64,000 nucleotides of DNA from Promicromonospora iranensis (GTDB taxonomy: Bacteria; Actinomycetota; Actinomycetes; Actinomycetales; Cellulomonadaceae): NCBI RefSeq assembly GCF_028994775.1, contig NZ_JAJQMN010000005.1:310001-374000 (forward strand). The letters are read 5' to 3'. A program made the translations under genes and the position numbers. Below the pieces are notes generated by a model, which was not told the DNA's origin, searched no databases, and saw only the letters and a list, made by a program, of their open reading frames with translations. Numbering within the stretch: position 1 is the stretch's first letter; the number at the start of each line of letters is the position of its first letter. Of this stretch, positions 35,861 through 44,371 are shown piece by piece.

Positions 35861-35913
35861 GACCCCGACACACTGCACGCGACACACGACACGGGGCGCA
35901 GTGTGTCGGGGTC
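35861..35913. terminator. Hairpin after yigZ (16-bp perfect arms)
   Basis: GACCCCGACACACTGC (35861-35876) and its exact complement (35898-35913) flank a 21-base loop. The right arm ends one base before the stop codon of the minus-strand YigZ gene, so it would end that transcript before it reaches the sugar operon. Confidence 0.75.
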
Positions 35914-35914
35914 G

Positions 35915-36595
35915 TCAGCGACGGGTGGCCGGCACCGGCACGTCGACCACCCGGGCGTCGCCGACGACGGGGGAGAGGGCACCGGCAGAGGCGGCGGCGA
36001 GGTCGGCGAACAGGGCGTCCAGCTGCTGTTTGGGCACCAGCAGCCGCAGGTGCGCGACGGCGTCGTAGGCGGGCGGTTCCATCACGGAGCCGTGGGACGA
36101 CGCCCAGTCGCGCAGCACGTTGTCGATCCGCCCGGCATCCCCGTGGGGAACGGGCACCTCGACCTCGTACAGCAGCTCACGGCGGAGCATCGCCCCGGCG
36201 GCGGACGCGACGTCGAGCGCGGCGGCCACCGCTCCCGAGTAGGCCCGGACGAGCCCGCCGGCCCCGAGCTTCACCCCGCCGAAGTAGCGGGTGACGACGG
36301 CGACCAGGTCCGTGACGTCGCGGTGGCGCAGCACCTCCAGCATGGGGACGCCGGCCGTGCCGCTCGGCTCGCCGTCGTCGGAGGAGCGGGCTGTCTGGCT
36401 CGCGCCGTCGGCGTGCGTCCCGAGCACCATGGCCACGCAGTGGTGGCGGGCGTCCCACAGCTCCTTGCGCCGGCGCGCGACGACGGCGTCGGCCTCCGCG
36501 ACGTCGGCGGCAGGGGAGAGGTGGGCCAGGAACCGGGATTTCTTGATGACCACCTCGTGGTCGACGGGCCGTGCGATGGTGCTGGGGAGGTCCAC
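35915..36595 (-). CDS. yigZ: YigZ/IMPACT family (UPF0029) protein
   Basis: 226 residues with the IMPACT-domain pattern IKKSRFLAHLSPAADVAEADAVV, HHCVAMVLG, SDDGEPSGTAGVPML and RYFGGVKLGAGGLVRAYS. A DUF1949-like C-terminal domain follows. Its role in bacteria is unclear; the eukaryotic relative IMPACT acts in translational control. GTG start. Possible shadow transcription into it from the divergent small gene was not seen. Confidence 0.88.
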   Translation of the reverse strand: MDLPSTIARPVDHEVVIKKSRFLAHLSPAADVAEADAVVARRRKELWDARHHCVAMVLGTHADGASQTARSSDDGEPSGTAGVPMLEVLRHRDVTDLVAVVTRYFGGVKLGAGGLVRAYSGAVAAALDVASAAGAMLRRELLYEVEVPVPHGDAGRIDNVLRDWASSHGSVMEPPAYDAVAHLRLLVPKQQLDALFADLAAASAGALSPVVGDARVVDVPVPATRR

Positions 36596-36714
36596 CGGAC
36601 GAGCGTACGTGGCGGTGCCAGGGGTGGAGCCGGCCCGGCTCCTGCCGAGACCCGCACCGTGCCGAGCAGCGCCGAGCGGATCTCACCGGATCGCCGACAC
36701 GCGAGAAACTACCC

Positions 36715-36742
36715 TTGATTAATAGTGTGCCAAGCGTAGATT
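36715..36742 (+). promoter_or_regulatory. Promoter of the orphan integrase-like gene
   Basis: TTGATT and TAGATT are 16 bases apart, and the ATG follows seven bases after the -10, so the transcript would start at or next to the ATG. The spacer AATAGTGTGCCAAGCG is AT-richer than its surroundings and occurs once more, inside the GH89 gene at 29440-29455. Confidence 0.65.
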
Positions 36743-36749
36743 GACAGCC

Positions 36750-37355
36750 ATGACCAGTACCGACGCCACGTCGCCAGAAGCACGGAGCGGGGAGCTCGCC
36801 CGCTACCCGCGGCCGCCCGTGAGCCTCGAAGAGGCCGAATGGGTCTGGCGCGAGCTCTCCACCGAGGCGATGCGACCGGGCGCGAAGCCGGAGGCGGTGC
36901 GGCTCGCGGTGATCACCGGCCTGGTGCGTGCGACGGGCGCACGGTACGGCGACCTGCTGCGGGTGCGTGTCGAGGACATCGACCTCGGTCCCGCACGGGC
37001 GCGGGCGACGGAGGGCAGCGTGCTGGTGCGGCACGGCAAGCACCGCACGCCGCGGCGCCACCTGTTGCCGGCCGATCTGGTGGTGCTCCTGAGGCACTGG
37101 ATGGTCGTGCGCGAGGAGCTGGCGGCCGAGCTGGAGGGCTCGGTACCGAGGGCGCTGCTGCTCACGGTGCACCACACGCACGACAACGGCACCACGGTCG
37201 CGTCCGGCCTGCCGATCACGCGGCAGGGACTGGTGCTGTCGTGGCGGCGGTTCGTGCATCGGACCAACGCGCGCTACGGCGCGCTGCGCCCACCGCTGCC
37301 GACCCGGTTCGAGCAGGTGCGGCGGGCGTGGGTGGAGGCGTCGATGGAGGACTGA
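36750..37355 (+). CDS. Degenerate tyrosine-recombinase (integrase) catalytic-domain protein
   Basis: 201 residues. TGARYGDLLRVRVEDIDL matches the first catalytic Arg box of phage-type integrases, and GKHRTPRRHLLP fits the beta-hairpin Lys region. The C-terminal part lacks a recognisable HxxR box and has no catalytic Tyr; the protein stops at VEASMED. It also lacks the N-terminal DNA-binding SAM-like domain. It is probably not an active recombinase, but a remnant or a domesticated DNA-binding protein. It has its own good promoter and an intact frame, which argues against simple decay. Confidence 0.65.
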   Translation: MTSTDATSPEARSGELARYPRPPVSLEEAEWVWRELSTEAMRPGAKPEAVRLAVITGLVRATGARYGDLLRVRVEDIDLGPARARATEGSVLVRHGKHRTPRRHLLPADLVVLLRHWMVVREELAAELEGSVPRALLLTVHHTHDNGTTVASGLPITRQGLVLSWRRFVHRTNARYGALRPPLPTRFEQVRRAWVEASMED

Positions 37356-37376
37356 CCCAGCCTCACCCACCCGCCT

Positions 37377-37439
37377 CGTTGAGTGCTGGATATTTGCGCT
37401 TCCGGGAGCATCGAGAGCGCAGATATCCAGCACTCAACG
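37377..37439. terminator. Hairpin between convergent genes (27-bp stem with few mismatches)
   Basis: The arms 37377-37403 and 37413-37439 pair almost completely. The outer 23 pairs (GTTGAGTGCTGGATATTT side) have one G-T. It contains unusually AT-rich DNA for this genome (GGATAT). It sits 22 bases after the integrase-like stop and directly before the stop of the opposite GNAT gene. Confidence 0.75.
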
Positions 37440-37440
37440 G

Positions 37441-38073
37441 TCAGGTTGTGGGGATGCCCAGGAGCGGGGACTGCGGGGTCGACGACGGCAGCTCTGTGAA
37501 CCCGTACCGGTCGTAGAACAGCCGGGCGGCGGTGTTCTCGGCCGCGTAGCCCAGGTGCACGCCCGGCACGCCACGCTCGGCGAGGGCGCCACGGAGCGTG
37601 TCGATGAGACGCGAGCCGAGGCCTCGCCGCTGGAGCACGGGCAGCAGGTCGATGTGCAGGTGGGCCGGGTGGGTCGTGAGCTCGCCGTGCCGCAGCCCCC
37701 GGACCATGCGCTCCGGGTCGGTGCCGTCGTGCAGCAGCTGGGCCTCGGTGTAGGCGGGGTTGCGCCCGGTCGCCGGGCCGGGCGCTGGGTGCCGGGCGGC
37801 GAAGCCCGGCGTCCACTCCCGTGCCCACCACTCGACGAAAGCCTGGGTGTCGGCGACGCCGATGATGTACCCGGCCGCACGGCCCTCGTGCTCGACCACC
37901 CACGCGAGGTCGGGGGAGTGCTCCACGTAGGGCAGCGCGTAGACGTCGGGCATGAGCAGGTCGGACGAATAGATGCCTCGTGCGTCACCGCCGGCCGCGG
38001 CGGTGCGGACGCAGATGTCCGCGACGTCGGCACGGTCGTCGGCGCGGTAGGGGCGGATGAATGGCTCGGTCAC
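37441..38073 (-). CDS. GNAT-family N-acetyltransferase
   Basis: 210 residues. FIRPYRADDRADVADIC opens the domain, LPVLQRRGLGSRLIDTL is the acetyl-CoA binding motif A, and NTAARLFYDRYGF is motif B. A substrate-specific insertion lies in the middle (FAARHPAPGPATGRNPAYTE region). The acceptor is unknown. GTG start. Divergent from ectA with one GlnR-like box close to its 5' end. Confidence 0.85.
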   Translation of the reverse strand: MTEPFIRPYRADDRADVADICVRTAAAGGDARGIYSSDLLMPDVYALPYVEHSPDLAWVVEHEGRAAGYIIGVADTQAFVEWWAREWTPGFAARHPAPGPATGRNPAYTEAQLLHDGTDPERMVRGLRHGELTTHPAHLHIDLLPVLQRRGLGSRLIDTLRGALAERGVPGVHLGYAAENTAARLFYDRYGFTELPSSTPQSPLLGIPTT

Positions 38074-38102
38074 ACCGGCACACTAGCTTGCCGTCCCAGA
38101 CT

Positions 38103-38118
38103 GTGACCGTGCTGTGAC
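38103..38118. promoter_or_regulatory. GlnR-like box 1
   Basis: GTGAC-N6-GTGAC fits the GTNAC-N6-GNNAC form of actinobacterial GlnR sites. It is 30 bases upstream of the GNAT start and 176 bases before ectA. Confidence 0.45.
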
Positions 38119-38228
38119 ATGACGTCGGCGCGCTCGTTGCCGGACCCCGTACGAGCCGCATGTTGGCGCTGGTCAGTGGCAGATCCGACCCTCCGCCGTT
38201 ACTGCGTATTTGCCCCGCGAGGATGCCA

Positions 38229-38244
38229 GTAACGGGATCGTCAC
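38229..38244 (+). promoter_or_regulatory. GlnR-like box 2 upstream of ectA
   Basis: GTAAC-N6-GTCAC fits the GlnR consensus form and lies just upstream of the presumed ectA promoter (TACGGT at 38279). It overlaps one arm of a CCGTTACTG/CAGTAACGG inverted repeat (38196-38204/38227-38235). GlnR is reported to repress ectABCD in Streptomyces coelicolor. Confidence 0.5.
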
Positions 38245-38293
38245 AGGATCGCAATGTGCAATCGTCGCGCAAGTTCGTTACGGTCGTTTTGTC

Positions 38294-38812
38294 ATGCAGA
38301 ACCTCGAAGAGGAACTCAAGCACATCCATCCGACCGAGACCACGGTGGCGTTGAGGGAGCCCACCGTCGCAGACGGAGCAGCGATGTGGCGCCTCGCGCG
38401 CGACTCCAAGACGCTGGACCTGAACTCGTCCTACGCGTATCTCCTCTGGGCGCGAGACTTCGCCCGGACCTCGGTGATCGTGAGCGTCGACGGCGAACCC
38501 GGTGGGTTCGTCACGGGCTACATCCGGCCCGACGAGCCGACCACCCTGATGGTCTGGCAGGTAGCCGTGGACCACGCCTACCGTGGACAGCGGCTGGCCT
38601 CCCGGATGCTCGCGCACCTCGCCGAGCGGCACCCCGAGTGCACCCACGTGGAGACGACCATCACCTCGGACAACACGGCGTCGATCGCCCTGTTCATGTC
38701 CTTCGCGTCGGCACAGGGTGCGCCCGTCGACGTGCGGACCGTCTTCCCCGCGGAAGCGTTCCCGGACGGCCACGACGCGGAGCTGGTGTTCCGCATCGGC
38801 CCGCTCTCCTGA
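38294..38812 (+). CDS. ectA: L-2,4-diaminobutyrate acetyltransferase
   Basis: 172 residues, EctA pattern: LREPTVADGAAMWRLARDSKTLDLNSSYAYLL, QVAVDHAYRGQRLASRMLAHL and ETTITSDNTASIALF. It acetylates diaminobutyrate to N4-acetyl-diaminobutyrate (numbering as used for EctA), the second step of ectoine synthesis. The ATG lies nine bases after TACGGT; there is no strong Shine-Dalgarno, so a very short leader is possible. The longer frame from 38210 runs through the regulatory region and lacks family similarity. Confidence 0.92.
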   Translation: MQNLEEELKHIHPTETTVALREPTVADGAAMWRLARDSKTLDLNSSYAYLLWARDFARTSVIVSVDGEPGGFVTGYIRPDEPTTLMVWQVAVDHAYRGQRLASRMLAHLAERHPECTHVETTITSDNTASIALFMSFASAQGAPVDVRTVFPAEAFPDGHDAELVFRIGPLS

Positions 38813-38916
38813 CCTCGTCCAGGTCGATCCCCGAAGAATCAAACCCCAGAAGACCGCAGAAGAACCGATCTACCACAGCCGAGTCCGGTCAACGGGACCG
38901 GACCGTGGAAGGAGCC

Positions 38917-40230
38917 ATGCGCCCGAACACCGCTATGCCTACAGGCATGCCCTCGAACAGCATCTTCGACGAGCTCGAGTCCCAGGTCCGCAGCTACTGC
39001 CGGAACTGGCCCACGACGTTCACGACCGCCGCCGGCAGCACGCTGCAGGCCGAGGACGGCCGAAGCTACCTCGACTTCTTCGCCGGGGCTGGTGCGCTCA
39101 ACTACGGGCACAACCACCCGGTACTGCTCGAGGCGCTGATCGACTACCTGCGAAGCGGCGGGATCGTGCACTCGCTCGACATGCACACCGCACCCAAACG
39201 CGAGTTCCTCACGACGTTCCGGGACCGGATCCTGGCGCCGCGCGGCCTGGACTACAAGGTCATGTTCCCTGGCCCGACCGGGACGAACTCCGTCGAGAGC
39301 GCGCTCAAGCTGGCCCGCAAGGTCACCGGTCGCCAGCACATCCTCTCGTTCACCAACGCGTTCCACGGCATGACGCTGGGCGCCCTGTCGGTGACGGGGA
39401 ACTCCATGAAGCGCAACGGCGCCGGCCTGCCGCTCACGAACAGCTCGAAGATCCCGTACGACGACTACTTCTCCGGCGCCACGGAGGACTTCCTGTGGCT
39501 CGAACGCGTGCTCAGCGACAGCGGGTCCGGCGTCGACAAGCCCGCCGCGATCATCGTGGAGTCCGTCCAGGGCGAGGGCGGTCTCAGCGCCGCGCGGCCC
39601 GAGTGGCTGCGCGCCCTGTCCGAGCTCTGCCGCGCGCACGAGATCCTGCTGATCCTCGACGACGTGCAGGCCGGCTGCGGCCGCACCGGTGACTTCTTCA
39701 GCTTCGAGGAGGCCGGGATCACCCCGGACATCGTCTGCCTCTCGAAGTCGATCTCCGGCTTCGGGCTGTCGATGGCGCTCACGCTGATCCGGCCCGACCT
39801 GGACCAGTGGGAGCCGGGCGAGCACAACGGCACGTTCCGCGGTCAGAACACGTCGTTCGTCACGGGTACCGCGGCGCTGAACGAGTTCTGGTCCGACGAC
39901 ACGTTCTCGCAGACGGTCAAGGAGCGCGGCGACGAGCTGCACGACGGCCTGGCGCGGATCGCCGGCGGGTACGAGGGCGCCGTCGTCAAGGGGCGCGGCT
40001 TCCTCGCGGGCATCAAGTTCCCGGACCCCTCCGCCGCGTCCAGGATCGCCGCCGCGTCGTACGAGCGCGGCCTGCTGGTCGAGACGTCCGGCCCCGAGGA
40101 CGAGGTGCTCAAGACCATGCCGGCCCTGACGATCACGTCCGACGAGCTGCGGTCCGGCGTGGACATCATCGCGGCCGCGGCCGACGAGGTGCTCGGCGCA
40201 CCCGTCGCGAACCTCGCGTCCGCGAAGTAG
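38917..40230 (+). CDS. ectB: Diaminobutyrate-2-oxoglutarate transaminase
   Basis: Up to 437 residues; class III aminotransferase. [18 protein letters not shown] is the EctB N-terminus, [19 protein letters not shown] holds the PLP-binding Asp, and the Schiff-base Lys is in [11 protein letters not shown]. It converts aspartate semialdehyde plus glutamate to diaminobutyrate. Start uncertain: the AAGGAG before ATG 38917 is only two bases away, while ATGs at 38935 and 38947 also fit the family's usual N-terminus. A 104-base gap separates it from ectA. Confidence 0.92.
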   Translation: MRPNTAMPTGMPSNSIFDELESQVRSYCRNWPTTFTTAAGSTLQAEDGRSYLDFFAGAGALNYGHNHPVLLEALIDYLRSGGIVHSLDMHTAPKREFLTTFRDRILAPRGLDYKVMFPGPTGTNSVESALKLARKVTGRQHILSFTNAFHGMTLGALSVTGNSMKRNGAGLPLTNSSKIPYDDYFSGATEDFLWLERVLSDSGSGVDKPAAIIVESVQGEGGLSAARPEWLRALSELCRAHEILLILDDVQAGCGRTGDFFSFEEAGITPDIVCLSKSISGFGLSMALTLIRPDLDQWEPGEHNGTFRGQNTSFVTGTAALNEFWSDDTFSQTVKERGDELHDGLARIAGGYEGAVVKGRGFLAGIKFPDPSAASRIAAASYERGLLVETSGPEDEVLKTMPALTITSDELRSGVDIIAAAADEVLGAPVANLASAK

Positions 40231-40236
40231 AGCCGC

Positions 40237-40282
40237 CGCGACGGCCCCGCGGTGCAGATCCCTGCCACCCGGGGCCGTCGCG
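40237..40282 (+). other. Intercistronic hairpin between ectB and ectC
   Basis: CGCGACGGCCCCG (40237-40249) and its exact complement (40270-40282) flank a 20-base loop directly after the ectB stop. A second weaker GGGCC/GGCCC pairing follows. It could be a partial terminator, an RNA-stability element or a processing site that alters the ectAB to ectCD ratio. Confidence 0.65.
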
Positions 40283-40351
40283 ACGCCGGGCCGCCTTCGC
40301 GCGGGCCCGGAACCCCAGGGCGGGAACAGCCCCCGAGGAAAGGAACACCAG

Positions 40352-40753
40352 GTGATAGTCACTCGACTGGCCGATCTCGACGGTACCGACCGCGATGTCA
40401 GGTCGGAGAACTGGCGCAGCCGCAGGCTCGTGCTCGCCAAGGAGGGCGTCGGTTTCTCGTTCCACGAGACCACCATGTACGCCGGCACCGAGACGGAGAT
40501 GTGGTACGCCAACCACTTCGAGGCCGTGTACTGCGTCGGCGGTACCGGGCTGCTCGAGAACCGCGAGACCGGCGAGATCCACGAGATCTCGGACGGCACG
40601 ATGTACCTGCTCGACGGCAACGAGAAGCACACGATGCGTCCCACGACGGACCTGCGGCTGATCTGCACCTTCAACCCGCCGGTCACGGGGCGGGAGGTGC
40701 ATGACGAGAACGGCGTGTACCCGTTGATCAAGGAAGAGGAGGCCGCTGTATGA
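40352..40753 (+). CDS. ectC: L-ectoine synthase
   Basis: 133 residues, small cupin. [20 protein letters not shown] is the typical start; [20 protein letters not shown] and [17 protein letters not shown] carry the metal and substrate-binding residues. It cyclises acetyl-diaminobutyrate to ectoine. GTG start with AAGGAA eight bases upstream. Stop overlaps ectD start (ATGA). Confidence 0.94.
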   Translation: MIVTRLADLDGTDRDVRSENWRSRRLVLAKEGVGFSFHETTMYAGTETEMWYANHFEAVYCVGGTGLLENRETGEIHEISDGTMYLLDGNEKHTMRPTTDLRLICTFNPPVTGREVHDENGVYPLIKEEEAAV

Positions 40754-41673
40754 CGACGGACGCGATCAGCACGACCCAGGAGACCGTCACCCAGCCGGAC
40801 GACCTGTACCCCACGCGGGTGGAGGGACCGGCATCCGAGATCCCGCGCCAGGACAAGGTGGTCTGGGGCAGCGCGGCCGACGGCCCGATGGAGCAGGAGC
40901 TCCTGGACGGCTTCGACCGGGACGGGTACCTCGTGCTCGAGGACCTGGTGACGCCGTCGGAGGTCGAGGAGTTCCGGGCGGAGCTCCAGCGGCTGTCCAC
41001 CGACCCGGTGGTCCGCGCGGACGAGCGCACGATCATCGAGGGCACGTCGCAGCAGGTGCGCACGATCTTCGAGGTGCACAGGTCGAGCGACGTCTTCGCG
41101 CGCATCGCGAACGACCCGCGGGTGGTGGGCAGGGCGCGTCAGATCCTCGGCTCGGACGTGTACATCCACCAGAGCCGCGTGAACCTGAAGCCCGGTTTCG
41201 GCGGGGGCGACTTCGCCTGGCACTCGGACTTCGAGACCTGGCACGCCGAGGACGGCCTGCCGCGGATGCGGACGGTCAGCATCTCGATCTCGCTGACCGA
41301 CAACTACTCGTTCAACGGTCCGCTGATGATCATGCCGGGGACGCACAAGACGTACGTGTCCTGCACCGGCCGGACGCCGAACGACAACTACAAGTCGTCC
41401 CTGGTGATGCAGAACGCCGGCACCCCTGACGAGGACATCCTCACGCGGATGGCCGACGAGCACGGCATCGACGTGCTCGCGGGCAAGGCCGGCAGCGCGA
41501 TCATGTTCGACTGCAACTGCATGCACGGCTCGAACGGCAACATCTCGCCGTACCCGAGGTCGAACATCTTCCTCGTCTACAACAGCGTGGAGAACACGGC
41601 GGTCGAGCCGTTCGCGGCGGATGCGCCCCGCCCGACCTTCCTCGGGACCCGGGACTTCACTCCGGTCGGCTGA
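40750..41673 (+). CDS. ectD: Ectoine 5-hydroxylase, Fe(II)/2-oxoglutarate dioxygenase
   Basis: 307 residues. The EctD signature region is [20 protein letters not shown] (iron-binding His and Asp), and the distal His is in [12 protein letters not shown]. It hydroxylates ectoine to 5-hydroxyectoine using O2 and 2-oxoglutarate. Its coupling to ectC means the strain should accumulate both solutes. A terminator follows 25 bases after the stop. Confidence 0.93.
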   Translation: MTTDAISTTQETVTQPDDLYPTRVEGPASEIPRQDKVVWGSAADGPMEQELLDGFDRDGYLVLEDLVTPSEVEEFRAELQRLSTDPVVRADERTIIEGTSQQVRTIFEVHRSSDVFARIANDPRVVGRARQILGSDVYIHQSRVNLKPGFGGGDFAWHSDFETWHAEDGLPRMRTVSISISLTDNYSFNGPLMIMPGTHKTYVSCTGRTPNDNYKSSLVMQNAGTPDEDILTRMADEHGIDVLAGKAGSAIMFDCNCMHGSNGNISPYPRSNIFLVYNSVENTAVEPFAADAPRPTFLGTRDFTPVG

Positions 41674-41698
41674 CTCCGGACGCACAGGGCTCGCCCGC

Positions 41699-41737
41699 AC
41701 GGAAGCCCCAGGTCACCGGTTGACCTGGGGCTTCCGT
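41699..41737 (+). terminator. Terminator of ectABCD
   Basis: ACGGAAGCCCCAGGTCA (41699-41715) and its perfect 17-base complement (41721-41737) flank a five-base loop. No U-tract follows, as is usual in actinobacteria. Confidence 0.85.
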
Positions 41738-41783
41738 CATGAGCCGTGCTGGGTGTGCCGTGTCGTCGTGGCGCCGGCCGGGA

Positions 41784-42296
41784 TCACGTCTCGGGGATCG
41801 CCCCGGACGCCGACTCCAGGTGCGCACGGACGAACCAGTGGAACTGCTCGAGCTCGTGCAGGTGGCCGATGAGCAGGTCGTTCGTCACGTCGTCGACGCC
41901 GGCGGTGTCGTCGGCGGCCTTGCGGTGGAACGTGATCACCGAGTCGTAGACGTCGTCGAGCGCCGCCAGGTGCTCGATCGCGGGGGCCCGGCCCAGCTTG
42001 TAGTCCTCCCAGCTGCGGGCGGCGACGAGAGCACCGGGCGTACCCACCGGCACGCTGCCGAGGGTGGCGATGCGCTCGGCGATCTGGTCGACCATCGCGC
42101 GCACGGCGTCGACCTGCGGGTCGAGCATCTCGTGGACGCCGATGAAGTGCGGTCCCACCACGTTCCAGTGCACGTGCTTGAGGGTGAGGTGCAGGTCGTT
42201 CAGCGCGTGCAGCCGCTCCTGGAGGATCTCCGCGACCTTGGCCCCCTCCTCGGGTGTCAGGGACGGGACGGTGTAGCGGGGCAGCTTCGGGGACAT
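41784..42296 (-). CDS. Dps-family DNA-protecting ferritin-like protein
   Basis: 170 residues. LKHVHWNVVGPHFIGVHEMLDPQVDAV carries the intersubunit ferroxidase ligands His, His and Asp, and ARSWEDYKLGR and FHWFVRAHLE are conserved further on. It stores iron using H2O2 and can protect DNA. It lies next to the osmolyte operon but converges on it, so they are separate units. No iron box is seen upstream. Confidence 0.88.
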   Translation of the reverse strand: MSPKLPRYTVPSLTPEEGAKVAEILQERLHALNDLHLTLKHVHWNVVGPHFIGVHEMLDPQVDAVRAMVDQIAERIATLGSVPVGTPGALVAARSWEDYKLGRAPAIEHLAALDDVYDSVITFHRKAADDTAGVDDVTNDLLIGHLHELEQFHWFVRAHLESASGAIPET

Positions 42297-42362
42297 GTCG
42301 GTCCTCTCTTCCGGCGATGCTTCGGGCCGCTCGTGCGGCCGCTCCTCGGACGACCTGGGTCG

Positions 42363-42971
42363 TCAGCTCCGTCCATCGTCACGCGAGGAGCCGTCGGTCG
42401 CCAGTGCGACGAGCACGAGGCCGACCACGGCGAGCGCCGCGAGCAGGATGGCGCCCTGGATGGTGGTTCCGGAGGCGAGCATCGCGAGGGCGCCGAGGAG
42501 GGCGGTGGCGGCGAGGACGGTGAGGTCGCGTCGCCAGTCGGAGAGGAGTGCTGCGATCTCGGCGTGTCCTCGGGGTGGTACGTGGGCGGCCCACCAGGTG
42601 GTGCGGGCGATGAGGTAGGCGAGGAGGGCGAGGACCAGGGCCCAGGGGTCGAAGGGTTCGGTGGTGAAGCCCCAGAAAAGCACTGCGGCGACGGCGATGG
42701 TGCCGCCTGCTGTGGTGGGGGTGGGGTGGACGACCAGGAGGCCGGTGGCGAGGGCGGCGATGGTGAGGGTGACGCCGTGGGGGATCTCGGGTGTGCGTGC
42801 CGCGGCGGTGAAGAGCAGGAGCGGGACGAGGGCGAGGAGGGCGGCGCGGAAGGTCCAGCCGCGGAGGGTGGGTCCGGTCTCGACGGTGATCGTGGGCAGG
42901 GGTCTGCGTGCGGGGTCGGCGAGGTGGAGCGTGATGCGGCGGGCGAGGGTGGTGAGGGGGCTGGGGGTCAT
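42363..42971 (-). CDS. Membrane protein, last gene of the MoxR/DUF58 operon
   Basis: 202 residues with about six hydrophobic segments (AALLALVPLLLFTAAAR, LTIAALATGLLVVHP, TIAVAAVLFWGF, ALVLALLAYLIART, VLAATALLGALAML, ILLAALAVVGLVLVALA). No family recognised. Its start overlaps the DUF58 stop (ATGA), so it is made with that protein and probably belongs to the same membrane complex. Confidence 0.7.
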   Translation of the reverse strand: MTPSPLTTLARRITLHLADPARRPLPTITVETGPTLRGWTFRAALLALVPLLLFTAAARTPEIPHGVTLTIAALATGLLVVHPTPTTAGGTIAVAAVLFWGFTTEPFDPWALVLALLAYLIARTTWWAAHVPPRGHAEIAALLSDWRRDLTVLAATALLGALAMLASGTTIQGAILLAALAVVGLVLVALATDGSSRDDGRS

Positions 42972-44371
42972 GGGACGCGTCCGGGTACGTGGCGTTGGTC
43001 TGCGCGGGCGAGGGCTTCGAAGCGGACGGTGGCCTGGTCGCGTCGGGAGCCGGCCCAGCTGATGACGGGGACGTGTTCGCCGTCGAGGGTGGCGATGCGG
43101 TTCTCGCGTTCGAGGCGGGCGATGCGCCAGGCGATGGCGAGGTGTCGTTCGAGGACGTGGTGGATGTCGGGGAGGGTGTCGATGACGACGACGGGGTGGC
43201 CGGTGGTGCGCCAGGTGCGGACGAGGTGCAGTGGTTCGTCGTCGAGCAGGGTGGTGAAGAGGTAGACGATGGCGTCGGCCGGGAGCTGTGGTGGGCGTAC
43301 GCGGTGCAGGGAGGCGGCGTCTTTCGGGTGGGCCAGTGCGAGGCCGTGGATGAGGCGGCGGAGGTGGCGTCGTCCGGCTGCGGGTGGCAGGGGGCGGCGT
43401 CGGCGGGCGAGGTCTTCGAGGCCGACGCGGTCGCCTGCGTCGACGAGGGCGGTGGCGACGGAGGCTGCGGCGTGGCGGGCGAGGTCGAGCGATGTGGGCT
43501 CGTCGACGCGGATGGTGCCGTAGCCGCGCCAGGTGCGGATGTCGGGTCCTACCTCGTCGCGGGAGTCGACGACGAGCACGGCGGTGGCTTCGGCGGTGGC
43601 GTAGGTGCGGCGGACGTAGAGGGTGTCGAGCTCGGGGGAGCGGCGGGCGGTGGTGCGCCAGTCGATCCGGCGGAGGCGGTCGCCGGGGGTGAAGGCGTGG
43701 ATGTCGCGGAGCTCTGCGCCGTCGCCGAGTCGGCGGGAGGAGTGTGGTCCGGTGAGGCCGCGGAGTCGTCGGGGCAGGGGGAGTCTGCCGAGCGGGGCGG
43801 CGCCGGGGAGGACGAGGCGGGTCGCGCCGCGGACCTGGGTGGGCTCTTCCTCCCAGGTGCGGTGCCGGGATCCGCGCAGGTCGACGGTGAACGTCTCCTG
43901 GGGGCCGGTGCGGACGGTCGAGAGGCGGAGCGGGATCTGGCGTCCGGCGTCCCTGGGTGTGGTCCGTGCGGCGAGTGCGAGGTGGGTGTCGCGGTGTCCG
44001 GTGGCGGTGATGCGGAGGTGGGCGATGTCGGCGGGGTGGTGGGCGCGGGGGTCCGGGGTGGTGCCGGGTGCGGTGGTGAGGTGGAGCGTGGCGGTGAGCT
44101 CGCCGGGGGTGGTGGTGCCGGGTGGTTCGTGGAGGGTGGCGCGCAGGGGTGTGGTGGGGCGGGTGGTGTGCGCCCAGGTGGCGGCGAGGAGGCTGGGTAT
44201 GCCGATGAGGGCGATGTCGGCGCGGCCGGCGAGGAGGCTGGTGGTGAGCAGGAGGATGCCGGTGGCGATGGCGGCGGTGTACGCGGAGGTGGGTCGCCAG
44301 CCGTGGTGGCTGCCTGCTGGTGCGCCCTGGGATGTTCGTCCGCGGGCGACGATGATGCCGCCGACGGTCAT
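42968..44371 (-). CDS. DUF58 domain protein
   Basis: 467 residues. One or two N-terminal membrane segments (ATGILLLTTSLLAGR, ALIGIPSLLAATWA) precede a beta-rich middle and the DUF58 core GDRLRRIDWRTTARRSPELDTLYVRRTY followed by a vWA-like TAVLVVDSRDE region. DUF58 proteins are partners of MoxR ATPases. Coupled at both ends by ATGA overlaps. Confidence 0.83.
   Translation of the reverse strand: MTVGGIIVARGRTSQGAPAGSHHGWRPTSAYTAAIATGILLLTTSLLAGRADIALIGIPSLLAATWAHTTRPTTPLRATLHEPPGTTTPGELTATLHLTTAPGTTPDPRAHHPADIAHLRITATGHRDTHLALAARTTPRDAGRQIPLRLSTVRTGPQETFTVDLRGSRHRTWEEEPTQVRGATRLVLPGAAPLGRLPLPRRLRGLTGPHSSRRLGDGAELRDIHAFTPGDRLRRIDWRTTARRSPELDTLYVRRTYATAEATAVLVVDSRDEVGPDIRTWRGYGTIRVDEPTSLDLARHAAASVATALVDAGDRVGLEDLARRRRPLPPAAGRRHLRRLIHGLALAHPKDAASLHRVRPPQLPADAIVYLFTTLLDDEPLHLVRTWRTTGHPVVVIDTLPDIHHVLERHLAIAWRIARLERENRIATLDGEHVPVISWAGSRRDQATVRFEALARADQRHVPGRVP

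Noticed and set aside
36750-37355. Active integrase marking a genomic island with attachment sites
   Set aside because: The catalytic Tyr is missing, no tRNA or flanking direct repeats were found, and the genes around are ordinary.
38103-38118. TGTGA repeats upstream of ectA as a CRP/cAMP site
   Set aside because: The two TGTGA units are in direct, not inverted, orientation, so they do not form the TGTGA-N6-TCACA palindrome. The GlnR layout fits better.
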